DNA of 64,000 nucleotides from Shewanella kaireitica (GCF_023284045.1 NZ_JAKIKQ010000008.1:1-64000), one strand, 5' to 3'; shown: positions 8,936 to 17,730, counted from the first letter of the stretch. Notes: a model not told the origin generated them from the sequence alone. A program made the numbers and translations.

Positions 8936-10456
8936 ATGAGCAATAACAATCTGCTGGGACGCCGTAATTTCATTAAAGGAATGGGAGCAGCTGCGGGTGT
9001 CGCAATGGCTGCACCAGCAATGGCTATTTCTGAGAAAGCGGATGGTGTTAAGTGGGATAAAGAAGTTGAAGTCCTAATTATTGGTTCGGGTTTTGCGGGA
9101 CTTGCGGCAGCAATTGAAGCTACGCGTAAAGGTGCAAAAGACGTTCATATTTTCGAAAAGATGTCCTACTTCGGCGGTAACTCTGCGATTAACGGCGGTT
9201 TATTCGCTGCGCCAGGTACACCTATGCAGAAGCAGGAAGGTGTTAAAGATTCAGTTGATCGTATGGTTAATGATCAGCTTAAATCTGGCCGTGGTATCGC
9301 CGATGAAGCGCTACTACGTCATGTTGCAGAACATGCTGTTGAAGCATTGCAAATGACACTAGATGCAGGTTCTGAATACCATCCGTACCTACAACAGCTT
9401 GGTGGTCACTCGGTCGCTCGTACTTATCAGACTACCGTTAGTTGTGGTGCTGGTATTACTCAACCATTGCTTAATGAATGCCGTAAGCTTGGTGTGCATA
9501 CTCATAACCGCGCTAAGTTTGAAGGTTTCTTAGTGGGTAAACAAGGTGAAATCGTTGGCGTTAAAATGCGCGAAAACTATCACTTTGGTGAAGATCAGCC
9601 TGGTAAAGTTAGCAATATCCGCGCAAAACGTGGCGTGATCATGGCTACTGGTGGCTTTGCGCAAAACGTCGATTTACGTATGGCGCAAGATCCAACACTT
9701 ACTTCAGAAGTGGGTTGTACCAATGCACCAGGCGCTACGGGTGAAGGTATGTACGAGATGTTCCGTCTAGGTGCTATCCCTGTTCATTTAGCACACATCC
9801 AATCTGGCCCATGGGCATCACCAGATGAAGGTGGTTTTGGCTATGTATCTAACTACTCAATCTACAATTTCCCTCATTCAATGGCTGTTAACCGTCTAAC
9901 GGGTAAGCGTTTTATGAATGAAATTGCTGACCGTAAGACTCGTGCTGATGCTGAACTAGCTTGCCGTGATGAGAAAGGTGAAGCACTTCCTCCAATTTTG
10001 ATCACTAGCTATAAGGATTCTAAAAAGCATCCAAATACTAAGAAAGTGATTAAGTACAACGTAGGTTGGAAGTTCGATACGGTTGAAGAATTGGCTAAGC
10101 ATTTTGATGTGCCACTTAAGCCACTTAAAGCACAAATTGCTGAGTACAATGAGTACGTTAAATCAGGTGAAGATAAGCAATTTGGCAAGAACATGACAAA
10201 AGCCAAAGACAAGTTTATTCAAGCGCCATTTACCGTGGTCCGCTTGTGGCCAAAAGTTCACTACTGCCAAGGTGGTGTACAGATCAATACTGACGCAGCA
10301 GTAAAAGATAGCTTTACTGGTCAATCAATTCCAGGTTTGTACGCAGCAGGTGAAGTGTGTGGTGGTATTCACGGTGTGAGTCGCTTAGGTAGTTGCTCAA
10401 TTCCTGAATGCATGGTGATGGGTATGACAGCTGCTCGCAGTGTCATGAAAGCCTAA
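8936..10456 (+). CDS. Tat-exported flavocytochrome-c-type flavoprotein, putative acrylate/2-enoate reductase
   Basis: FAD-dependent reductase of the FccA/UrdA/methacrylate-reductase family, 506 aa. A Tat signal (GRRNFIKG, R9-R10) leads to a likely cleavage after residue 30 (AMA). The FAD dinucleotide motif GSGFAG is at 50-55. Fumarate-reductase active-site equivalents are present at R333 (RFMNEIADR, catalytic acid), H442 (VHYCQGG) and R483 (HGVSRLG). The histidine that binds fumarate's second carboxylate (IQAHPT in FccA, recalled alignment) appears to be glycine here (IQSGPW, G291), which argues against fumarate and for a monocarboxylate. Heme is supplied by the next gene rather than a fused domain. 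With dddY 700 bases downstream, acrylate is the best guess; methacrylate, urocanate or an arylacrylate remain possible. Confidence 0.85.
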   Translation: MSNNNLLGRRNFIKGMGAAAGVAMAAPAMAISEKADGVKWDKEVEVLIIGSGFAGLAAAIEATRKGAKDVHIFEKMSYFGGNSAINGGLFAAPGTPMQKQEGVKDSVDRMVNDQLKSGRGIADEALLRHVAEHAVEALQMTLDAGSEYHPYLQQLGGHSVARTYQTTVSCGAGITQPLLNECRKLGVHTHNRAKFEGFLVGKQGEIVGVKMRENYHFGEDQPGKVSNIRAKRGVIMATGGFAQNVDLRMAQDPTLTSEVGCTNAPGATGEGMYEMFRLGAIPVHLAHIQSGPWASPDEGGFGYVSNYSIYNFPHSMAVNRLTGKRFMNEIADRKTRADAELACRDEKGEALPPILITSYKDSKKHPNTKKVIKYNVGWKFDTVEELAKHFDVPLKPLKAQIAEYNEYVKSGEDKQFGKNMTKAKDKFIQAPFTVVRLWPKVHYCQGGVQINTDAAVKDSFTGQSIPGLYAAGEVCGGIHGVSRLGSCSIPECMVMGMTAARSVMKA

Positions 10457-10484
10457 TTTTGCCAGATAATAAGAGGAATGAGTG

Positions 10485-10838
10485 ATGATTAAATTAAAAG
10501 CGGTGTTGGCACTAACCTTAGGTTGCCTATTAAGCTTATCGGTACAAGCTGTTGAAATACGTGACCACCATAAGGAAGTGATTGGTAAAGACTGTAAGAC
10601 ATGTCATGACAATGGCATCAAGCAGTTCCCATCAGACCAAGCCTGTTTGCAGTGTCATGATGTTGATGACTTAGCTGAGCAAACTGCACGTAGTGAAGAA
10701 GATAAGTGGCAAAACCCACATAATAACCTTCACTACGGTAAAGAGTTACCTTGTCAAGAATGCCATGGTGAACATACTCCAAAGCAACCACTTTGTAGTA
10801 ACTGCCATACATTCAAATTTGATAAGTTTAAAGAGTAA
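10485..10838 (+). CDS. Periplasmic tetraheme c-type cytochrome, electron donor to the flavoprotein
   Basis: A 117-residue secreted cytochrome resembling the N-terminal heme domain of FccA. A Sec signal (MIKLKAVLALTLGCLLSLS, cut after about residue 22) is followed by four CxxCH motifs: C37-H41, C54-H58, C90-H94 and C104-H108. The start is the ATG at 10485, with AGAGGA 8 bases upstream; a GTG one codon earlier is less likely. It lies 28 bases after the flavoprotein gene, forming a two-gene unit in which quinol-derived electrons would pass through the hemes to FAD. Two stacked hairpin terminators follow. Confidence 0.93.
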   Translation: MIKLKAVLALTLGCLLSLSVQAVEIRDHHKEVIGKDCKTCHDNGIKQFPSDQACLQCHDVDDLAEQTARSEEDKWQNPHNNLHYGKELPCQECHGEHTPKQPLCSNCHTFKFDKFKE

Positions 10839-10894
10839 TAATTAGCTTTACTTTGAGTTAAGTTCCATCTCAATTGTCCTAAAAAATTAGGTAG

Positions 10895-10928
10895 TGGCTA
10901 TAACTGTTATTAGTTATAGCCATTTTTA
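10895..10928 (+). terminator. Terminator of the flavoprotein-cytochrome operon
   Basis: Stem TGGCTATAACT / AGTTATAGCCA with a 6-base loop, then TTTTATTT. It begins 57 bases after the cytochrome stop. Confidence 0.75.
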
Positions 10929-10964
10929 TTTAAATTTAAAAATTCCCTGCAAAGAATTTTATTC

Positions 10965-10988
10965 GGCCTCTATTAGAGGTCTTTTTTG
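10965..10988 (+). terminator. Second, tandem terminator
   Basis: Stem GGCCTCT / AGAGGTC (one G-T pair), loop ATT, then six T. It backs up the hairpin 70 bases upstream and separates the reductase operon from dddY. The remaining sequence to 11173 is very AT-rich and holds the third operator copy. Confidence 0.7.
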
Positions 10989-11111
10989 TTTTTATATTTT
11001 TCAGTTCTCTTTTTTAGTTGTAGCTTTATAATTCGCTAGTAATATTGTTAACTCTTTTATGTGGTTATTTAATTTTTGTTTTTTATTTAAAGTTGGGTTG
11101 TTACCAATTTT

Positions 11112-11125
11112 TGGAATCAGTTCCA
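11112..11125. promoter_or_regulatory. Palindromic operator copy 3, TGGAATCAGTTCCA, before dddY
   Basis: Inverted repeat TGGAA-TCAG-TTCCA, 48 bases upstream of the dddY start. The distance to the ORF is almost the same as for copy 2 before the flavoprotein (44 bases), which suggests a matching promoter position in both operons. Confidence 0.75.
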
Positions 11126-11173
11126 CATGTATTATTCCTGATGTAAATAATTATAAATAAACAGGTGTGATGT

Positions 11174-12418
11174 ATGAAGATTAAAATATTATTAGGAGCT
11201 CTATTATTATCTAATGGTGCTATTGCTGCAGATATTCCTGACTTTCTAGATGCCAAAGAAGTGAAGTCTGCTGAATTTGTTTGTTTGGGGGAACAACCAA
11301 GTTATTCAGCTAAAGATCAAAAGTACATTGATATTTTATGGAATGAAACATTAAGCTACTTAGAAGCTTATGCGGTGGCGTTGACCAATGACCAATCGAG
11401 TGGTTGTTTAAATTCAGACTCAGCCTTGATTGATTCAACCGAAGGTGGCCAGAGCATGTGCGTCATGGATAGACGCGATATGCAGCTCATGGTCAAGAAT
11501 ATCTATCAAGTATTGAATAATAAAGATGAAGCTAAAAAATGTTTTGGTGCCAGAGAAGAGGTTAGTTGGATCTACAATCCAGGCGGAGAGTTAACTAAAA
11601 ACTCACCGGTTGCGCAGCATTTTAAGCGTACGACATTTAAAGAGTTTTTTGATAAGAAAGTCACCGACAAAGACGTTAAAAAGTATGGTGAGCAATTCAC
11701 CAAAAACTTCTACAAAATGGTGACAGGTGATGAAGTTAAAATGCCTGCCGTATTCCCTTATGACATTAGCGCTAATGCATTGCCAAACCTATGGGCAGCT
11801 GCGGGTTGGTTCCCTATGTATGCTGAAGAAAGTAAGCGTAATGACAAGAACTTTAATAACATTCGTGGCGGTTACGCCTACGCAGAAATTTTTGGTCACT
11901 GGGGCTTGTTGCGTATTGACGAAATCAATGGTGAAAAGGTCGGTGCTGAAGTGGGTATGACAGTGCAGTCAGTTGATACTCTTTATCCGTTCCATAACCA
12001 TGCTATTTCTGAAATGTACTACAACATGCGTGTTCCTGCATGTACCAATCAGTTTAAAACAATGGCTGTGCGTGAAGACTCACCATTAGTTAAGACGGTT
12101 AAAGAAGACGATAGTATGCGTCGCGTACAGTTCGATGAAGGTCAACATAACTCGCAAACGATGTGGTTATCAGCAAGTGCAGAACAAGATCCACTCATGT
12201 ACTTCCATCAAAATACTATTCACGCTTTTGACATCGACGGCAGTTGTGAAGCCAAGCCTGAAGAGCGGGCAATTGTGTCTGTATGGGCTCGAAGTAATGC
12301 TCATGACAAGCGTAATGACTATGGTACGACTCTACTTTGTGAATCAGCTGCAAACCCAGGAACACCTGCTAAACGTGGTGAAGTTATTCAGTGTGATTTA
12401 ACTAAGTTGAAGTGGTAA
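11174..12418 (+). CDS. dddY: Periplasmic DMSP lyase DddY
   Basis: Cleaves dimethylsulfoniopropionate to dimethyl sulfide and acrylate in the periplasm. The 414-residue protein has a Sec signal (MKIKILLGALLLSNGAIAA, cut after about 19), an N-terminal helical part and a C-terminal cupin. The cupin metal motif H274-x-H276-x3-E280-x-Y282 (FHNHAISEMYY) plus a distal histidine (H350, NTIHAF) matches the zinc ligands and catalytic tyrosine described for DddY. Length agrees with the family (about 400). The operator copy at 11112 and the downstream porin tie it to a DMSP regulon. Alternative cupin lyases (DddL/Q/W) are shorter and cytoplasmic. Confidence 0.92.
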   Translation: MKIKILLGALLLSNGAIAADIPDFLDAKEVKSAEFVCLGEQPSYSAKDQKYIDILWNETLSYLEAYAVALTNDQSSGCLNSDSALIDSTEGGQSMCVMDRRDMQLMVKNIYQVLNNKDEAKKCFGAREEVSWIYNPGGELTKNSPVAQHFKRTTFKEFFDKKVTDKDVKKYGEQFTKNFYKMVTGDEVKMPAVFPYDISANALPNLWAAAGWFPMYAEESKRNDKNFNNIRGGYAYAEIFGHWGLLRIDEINGEKVGAEVGMTVQSVDTLYPFHNHAISEMYYNMRVPACTNQFKTMAVREDSPLVKTVKEDDSMRRVQFDEGQHNSQTMWLSASAEQDPLMYFHQNTIHAFDIDGSCEAKPEERAIVSVWARSNAHDKRNDYGTTLLCESAANPGTPAKRGEVIQCDLTKLKW

Positions 12419-12596
12419 ATATATTTTAGGTATTAGTGGCAGGAGCTCCCCTTGCTGCTAACGCCAAGGAATATTGTGTAAATTAGATAATAAAAAATAA
12501 CAAATACATCCACCACATTTATTTTAAAGGTTTTTATTAACATAAAAAATGACTTTAAATGTTTTTGTGATGGAAAGGATTCGATTAGAGGTAATG

Positions 12597-13706
12597 ATGA
12601 AAAACAAAATTATAAGCTTAGCTGTGGCTGGAGTACTATTTCCTATGCTTTTTACTCCGGCAGTCGCTGACGATTTAAAAATTGGTGGTTCTGTAAGAGC
12701 TAATTATAGTTATAGCGATTATTCTGAATCGTCAAAAGATAAAGCTGGTGACTTCGATTTTAATTTGGTTTCTATTACTTTTGCTGATAAATGGAATGAT
12801 ATTGGTGTTGCAGCAGAATATCGTTTTTACCAAGGCTATGACTTTTTAAAGTATGGTTATGCCTATTGGGATATTAATGAAGATCTTACCGTTAGCGGTG
12901 GTGTAATAAGTAAGCCTTTTGGTAATAAAGGTTATGCATCACATAACTGGTGGTATAGCTTAAACTACTATCTAGGTTTTGAAGATGATTATGGTGTCGG
13001 TGTTGGCGCTAAATATGAAAGTGGCGTTTCACTAACGGAAGTCGCATTTATTAAAAATGCGGTATACGGTAGTAGTGATCATCGAGATTTTGCTGGTACG
13101 GTTGCTAAAGGCACCATCGGTGATATTGACTACAATAACGAAGAAACTAACACCATCGCAGGTCGTCAGAGTTTCACCTTAAACAGTGGAGATTTAACCA
13201 CGGTTATTGGTGCATCGGTTGAGTATGGTCAGCTATACAATACCGAATTTGGCGAAAACGGTGACACCCTTAATTATGCCGTGCATCTGGATATGAATTA
13301 CGATGGTTGGGGTTTTCAGGCACAATATTTAGCTTATGACTATGACCAATATGATGATGGTCGTATCGATCCAAATAAGATTGGTATGGGTATGTTAGAT
13401 AGTTTCTTTGAAGTAGCCAGTAAAGGTAATATCTACACGGCTAACCTATCAAAGAGCATCGCCACATCTTGGGGTAGCTATACTATCTACAATGATTTCA
13501 GCATGGTTCAGCCAGATTTTGATGAATATGATGACTCTATACTGAATACCACCGGTGTTTCATTAAGCTATGGACCAGTATTCGTCTACGTTGATTATTA
13601 CGCAGCAAAAAATGTGCTTTGGCTAGGTGGCAACAGCCTTGGGTTGACCCAAGCTAATGATGATTGGGATCATCGCTTCAACGTTAACTTTGCTTACTAC
13701 TTCTAG
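12597..13706 (+). CDS. Outer-membrane beta-barrel porin next to dddY
   Basis: About 369 residues. The signal peptide (MKNKIISLAVAGVLFPML...AVA) precedes alternating aromatic/polar strands throughout, and the protein ends in FAYYF with the terminal Phe typical of outer-membrane barrels. The frame opens at 12549, but AGAGGT directly before two ATGs and the signal peptide place the start at 12597. It lies 178 bases after dddY with no clear terminator between them, and a strong terminator follows. Entry of DMSP or exit of products is an inference from position. No specific porin family was recognised. Confidence 0.82.
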   Translation: MKNKIISLAVAGVLFPMLFTPAVADDLKIGGSVRANYSYSDYSESSKDKAGDFDFNLVSITFADKWNDIGVAAEYRFYQGYDFLKYGYAYWDINEDLTVSGGVISKPFGNKGYASHNWWYSLNYYLGFEDDYGVGVGAKYESGVSLTEVAFIKNAVYGSSDHRDFAGTVAKGTIGDIDYNNEETNTIAGRQSFTLNSGDLTTVIGASVEYGQLYNTEFGENGDTLNYAVHLDMNYDGWGFQAQYLAYDYDQYDDGRIDPNKIGMGMLDSFFEVASKGNIYTANLSKSIATSWGSYTIYNDFSMVQPDFDEYDDSILNTTGVSLSYGPVFVYVDYYAAKNVLWLGGNSLGLTQANDDWDHRFNVNFAYYF

Positions 13707-13721
13707 ACAAGCCTGTTAAAC

Positions 13722-13751
13722 AAAAATGCCAACGTTATCGTTGGCATTTTT
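13722..13751. terminator. Bidirectional terminator, porin / LysR
   Basis: A 13-bp perfect stem AAAAATGCCAACG / CGTTGGCATTTTT with a TTAT loop lies between two convergent genes. A/T runs on both sides let it serve both strands. Confidence 0.92.
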
Positions 13752-13765
13752 ATGTTTAGACAACT

Positions 13766-14665
13766 TTATTGGTAATCTGAATCCACTTCTTTAGTAGGTG
13801 ATACTTCGCCCAATTCAGTCACGTTGGCTTTAATCAGGTTAATGAGCTGGTGGGTCGCATCAGTTTGTGTTTCTGGATTGAGGTACAGCGACTCATTAAA
13901 TACTGGTAACGGTGGAATGTTATGCTCGACTGGATCGAGGATCTGCATCTTGTCGTTAATACGAAATTCGGCAATGGGCGAGATAACAATATCATTCTCT
14001 ACTGCTAAGCACATGGCTGCAGGTGAGGGTGTCGATAGCAGTACGCTCATTGGTCGCATCGATATTTGATGATTAGCAAATACTTGCGCTCGAATAGGGC
14101 AGTTTTCTGGGTAAAGTGCAACAGGCACCGTTTCACGTTTATGGGCGGCTCCTCCTTTAGCGGCTACCCAATGGAATCGGCGTTCAAACAACAATTCGCC
14201 ATGACCCGCCGCAGGCGCTTGCCAATGCGTGGCCACAATGACATCGAATTCGCCGTTATGTAAGCGTTTATAAAGATTACCGCTTACATCGGTATCAATG
14301 ACTAACTCAATACAGGTAAATTCGCGAATAAACTCAAGTAAGCAGCTACCTAGATATCGATTGATGTAATCTGTCGGTACTCCGAGTCGTATGACTTCAC
14401 GGTTTTGACATTCTTTAAGCTCGTCAAGTGCTTGAGAACTAAGCTGCATCATCTTGTATGCATAGTTAAGCAGCGTCTTTCCTGACTCAGTTAAGCTGAC
14501 TCCCTTATTGTCTCTTAACAATAAAGGTTGGCCGACACTCTCTTCCAACTTTTTGATTTGCAAGCTAATCGTTGACTGTGTTCGGCATAGTTTGTCCGCC
14601 GCTTTGGATAAGTTTCCACATTCAACTACTGCAATGAAGCTTTCTAATAGTTCAATTTTAAGCAT
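13766..14665 (-). CDS. LysR-family transcriptional regulator at the end of the DMSP island
   Basis: A 299-residue LysR regulator. The helix-turn-helix is at about residues 18-40 (NLSKAADKLCRTQSTISLQI), with a LysR substrate-binding domain from about 90. It converges on the dddY-porin genes and is divergent from the TetR gene 121 bases away. Its placement suggests control of DMSP genes, but no LysR box could be tied to it. Confidence 0.87.
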   Translation of the reverse strand: MLKIELLESFIAVVECGNLSKAADKLCRTQSTISLQIKKLEESVGQPLLLRDNKGVSLTESGKTLLNYAYKMMQLSSQALDELKECQNREVIRLGVPTDYINRYLGSCLLEFIREFTCIELVIDTDVSGNLYKRLHNGEFDVIVATHWQAPAAGHGELLFERRFHWVAAKGGAAHKRETVPVALYPENCPIRAQVFANHQISMRPMSVLLSTPSPAAMCLAVENDIVISPIAEFRINDKMQILDPVEHNIPPLPVFNESLYLNPETQTDATHQLINLIKANVTELGEVSPTKEVDSDYQ

Positions 14666-14786
14666 GGGCTATTGAGTTTATTCATGATGGTATCAGTATT
14701 ACTCAATAACCCTATAGCTCCTAGGCTGCTAATGTATGAATGTGAAGTTAAATTGAGTTTATTGTTAGATTTGTGAAGAGGTCGAC

Positions 14787-15434
14787 ATGAGTAATTGGCA
14801 GCAGCGAGAGAGCTATTTGACTGACGTGGCAGAGCGATGTTTACGTGGCCATAAAAGTTTTGATTTGCGCCGGTCTCATTTGGTTGAAGCCAGTCAAATT
14901 TCTAAAGGGACTATCTATAATCATTTCCCGAGTGAAGCAGATTTGGTGGTTGCAGTGGCGACGGCACATTTTAAGCACCGATTAGAAAGAGCGGCGATTG
15001 ATAGCGAGCTTTATCCGGATTATCTCAAATGTTTTCTAATGCACCACTGTTGGTCAATTCGTGACGATCTTTTACATGATCGTTTCATCATCGCTCGAGT
15101 GATGCCTAATTCTGAGTTACTAGCACAAGCGACGGATGATAACCGCTATGCTTTTGAACAGGTTTATACTGAATACATTGAATGGAATCGTTATCTGGTT
15201 GAGTCTATGGGGGTTGTGGAAGGTTTCAACAGGGCCGAGTTGGTGGCTAACTACTTGCGCGGAGCCCAGATAAACTGTAACGACGCAGATAAGCAATATA
15301 ACGATCCAAATCTCTACTATCAATTTAGTTATGCGTTGGCGCAGTTACTTGGACATTCAAATAAACGCCTACCAACGTTAAATTACTATATCAATTGGCT
15401 TGCAGAGCTCGACACAACGGCAAGCGCTGCTTAG
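14787..15434 (+). CDS. TetR/AcrR-family transcriptional regulator
   Basis: A 215-residue protein with an N-terminal TetR DNA-binding domain. The recognition region SQISKGTIYNHFPSEADLVV is at about 36-55, and the C-terminal ligand domain is divergent. TetR proteins bind even-spaced palindromes, so this is one candidate for the TGGAAY-N2-RTTCCA operators of the neighbouring island, which is untested. AGAGGTCGACATG provides the ribosome-binding site. It converges on cpxA with 13 bases between stops. Confidence 0.87.
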   Translation: MSNWQQRESYLTDVAERCLRGHKSFDLRRSHLVEASQISKGTIYNHFPSEADLVVAVATAHFKHRLERAAIDSELYPDYLKCFLMHHCWSIRDDLLHDRFIIARVMPNSELLAQATDDNRYAFEQVYTEYIEWNRYLVESMGVVEGFNRAELVANYLRGAQINCNDADKQYNDPNLYYQFSYALAQLLGHSNKRLPTLNYYINWLAELDTTASAA

Positions 15435-15447
15435 CCAATAACGTTAT

Positions 15448-16818
15448 TTATTGCAATGGAAGTGTAATCGTAACTTTCAAACCATGAGGCTGACAATTGT
15501 CGGCCTCTATTTTGCCTTGATGGGCGCTAATAGCCGCTTCTGCAATCGCTAAGCCTAAGCCCCAACCGCCAGACTCTCTATCTCTCGCTGATTGTGGTCG
15601 ATAAAAGGGTTTGAAAATTGCTTCTAAATCGGCAGCATCTGGGATCCCTGGGCCATCATCAATAATTTCAAGCTTCAGCTGTTGGGCTGAAATTGAAGTT
15701 TGAATCGTAACTTGCGACGTTGCATAACGAATTGCATTGCGCAGTAAGTTCTCTACGGCTCGCGTGAGCGGCCTTGGGTAAATGGGCAGCTGTATCGATT
15801 CATCTATATCAATATGCAGTAGCTTGTTCTGTTGTTGTGCTTCAAAGTCAGCGTCATCGAGCACCTGACTCAACGCTTCTGCAAGTTCTAACTGATGTTT
15901 AGACTCATTGGCATTGAGCTTTACTCTTGAAAGCTCTAATAGTTCTGCAATCATCTGCTCTAGCTGGTCGGCTTCATACTCTATTCGTTCCGTTTCCTGT
16001 GTGTCTTGCCCTTTCTTGCGGCTCAATGCCAATGATAGTTTTAACCGTGTCAGAGGAGTGCGCAGCTCATGAGAAATATCGCTTATGAGTCGTTGTTGGC
16101 TGTTGACCATATCTTCAACAGAATCGGCCATACCATTAAAAGCTTGTGCCAATTGACCAATTTCATCATTACGCTTAGCGGTCGCTGTGTCGACACGGCT
16201 ACTAAGATCGCCGTTGGCTAACGCATCTGCACTACTTTTAAGAGAACGTAATGGTTTACCAAGATGCCAAGCGAGCAATCCACATAGCAGGCCAGAGAGT
16301 ACGATTGCGATACTCAATGTGAGCAACTTATTGTCGATAAAGAAGAAAAACCATGGGCGAGGATGGTGCTCTGGCAATCGGCCGTAGAGTGCATATGGCT
16401 TGCCCTCAACTTGGAACTCATAAGGGCCAAATAGCAGCTCATCTCTGAATTGGTGTTTGATTGGTTTGCCTGCTTCATCAGCCAATAACATAAATCGACG
16501 CAGCGCACGTGAAGGTTTATGGGTGTTAAGCACATTGGCATTTTCATCGACAAGGTAGATCCTCACCGGGCGGCCGTTGCTTTCTTTAAAGCGGCTAAAA
16601 CGTTTCATCCGTTCTGGCTGCATCACTTGTGGGGATTCAATTATTCGCTGGGCGAACTTTGATAGTAGTCGTTCAAGATGAGGTGGAAGTGCCGACTGAT
16701 CATGATTTTGCTGCAGCAGTGGTAAAAGGCCGATTAGCGCAATGATGAGTGAGCTACAGAGCCAAAAACCGAGTAGCAATTTTACAAAAATATTATTGGG
16801 GCTTTTTCTTATTGGCAT
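15448..16818 (-). CDS. cpxA: Envelope-stress sensor histidine kinase CpxA
   Basis: Inner-membrane sensor of misfolded envelope proteins that phosphorylates CpxR. The 456-residue protein has a first membrane helix (about 12-32), a periplasmic sensor domain, a second helix (about 168-188), a HAMP domain, the phospho-acceptor motif ISHELRTPLTRLKLS (His at about 250) and ATPase boxes (N box LLRNAIRYA, G1 DDGPGIP, G2 GGWGLGLAI). Length matches E. coli CpxA (457). The ATG directly abuts the cpxR stop, so the two are translationally coupled. Confidence 0.95.
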   Translation of the reverse strand: MPIRKSPNNIFVKLLLGFWLCSSLIIALIGLLPLLQQNHDQSALPPHLERLLSKFAQRIIESPQVMQPERMKRFSRFKESNGRPVRIYLVDENANVLNTHKPSRALRRFMLLADEAGKPIKHQFRDELLFGPYEFQVEGKPYALYGRLPEHHPRPWFFFFIDNKLLTLSIAIVLSGLLCGLLAWHLGKPLRSLKSSADALANGDLSSRVDTATAKRNDEIGQLAQAFNGMADSVEDMVNSQQRLISDISHELRTPLTRLKLSLALSRKKGQDTQETERIEYEADQLEQMIAELLELSRVKLNANESKHQLELAEALSQVLDDADFEAQQQNKLLHIDIDESIQLPIYPRPLTRAVENLLRNAIRYATSQVTIQTSISAQQLKLEIIDDGPGIPDAADLEAIFKPFYRPQSARDRESGGWGLGLAIAEAAISAHQGKIEADNCQPHGLKVTITLPLQ

Positions 16819-17502
16819 TTAAGGTAACCAGATATAGCCTTTACCACGTATGGTTTTCACTCGTGGACGACCATCAATACGCTCGGGCATTTTTTTTCGT
16901 AAGTTAGACAGATGCATATCTAAACTACGATCAAACGGCATCAGTTTTTTACCTAACACTTTTTCGCTGAGTGTCTCTTTTGATGCAAGTTCTCCAGCAT
17001 TTTGTACCAGCTCAAATAGCAAACTAAATTCAGTGCCAGTGAGTACAATAAGCTGCTCTTGGCAATGTACTTCTTGACGAGCAGGATCTAACTTGAGATC
17101 GCCGAAATTATGTACATTTTGTGTTTTATCATCCTGTTGTACGTGAGTGCGGCGAATGATGGCGCGGATCCGAGCAACAAGTTCACGGTCATTAAAAGGT
17201 TTCGGCAGATAGTCATCAGCGCCAATTTCAAGGCCGACAACTCTGTCTATCTCATCGCCTCGTGCGGTTAACATCAGTACCGGAGTTTGCTTTTTAGTGC
17301 GTAGTGCCCGCAATACTTCAAAGCCGTTGAGTTTTGGGAGCATGACATCTAACAAGATAAGGTCAAACGCTCGTTCAACGGCGAGATCGAGTCCTGCCTG
17401 TCCGTCATGGGCTAACGTCAGTTCAAACCCTTCAAGTTCTAATAGCTGTGCCAGCAGTTCTGAAAGACCTAAGTCATCATCTATCAACAATATACGGCTC
17501 AT
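16819..17502 (-). CDS. cpxR: Response regulator CpxR
   Basis: OmpR-type regulator of envelope stress genes, 227 aa. The receiver domain (1-120) has the acidic pocket DDD at 8-10, phospho-acceptor Asp in LLDVMLPKLNG (about 52) and Lys in LPKPF (about 102). The C-terminal winged helix ends with RVKTIRGKGYIWLP. It is divergent from cpxP with a CpxR box in the shared control region. Confidence 0.96.
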   Translation of the reverse strand: MSRILLIDDDLGLSELLAQLLELEGFELTLAHDGQAGLDLAVERAFDLILLDVMLPKLNGFEVLRALRTKKQTPVLMLTARGDEIDRVVGLEIGADDYLPKPFNDRELVARIRAIIRRTHVQQDDKTQNVHNFGDLKLDPARQEVHCQEQLIVLTGTEFSLLFELVQNAGELASKETLSEKVLGKKLMPFDRSLDMHLSNLRKKMPERIDGRPRVKTIRGKGYIWLP

Positions 17503-17616
17503 GTTAACCCTTTTTCACTGTCTTAATATTTGGAGTATACCTTGTTTGGTGTCAATTGCAGTTTAGGAGTGTAATTGAACGTAAAGATGGTAGTTGACAC
17601 GTTTAGTTGCAGGAGA

Positions 17617-17631
17617 TTTACAGTGTTTTAC
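17617..17631 (-). promoter_or_regulatory. CpxR box between cpxR and cpxP
   Basis: On the minus strand the sequence reads GTAAA-ACACT-GTAAA, a perfect match to the CpxR consensus GTAAA-N5-GTAAA. It lies 114 bases before both the cpxR and cpxP starts, consistent with autoregulation and cpxP induction. Confidence 0.85.
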
Positions 17632-17730
17632 GCAAGCTAAACCCTCACTTACATTGCAATCTCTATACTGGAAAGCGTTAATTACAGCTTAGCGATGCCA
17701 AGCTCAGTAAAACCTAAAGAGGCTACCATT

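Noticed and set aside
8936-10456. Calling the flavoprotein a fumarate reductase (fccA)
   Set aside because: The histidine contacting fumarate's second carboxylate seems missing and the gene neighbours concern DMSP/acrylate.
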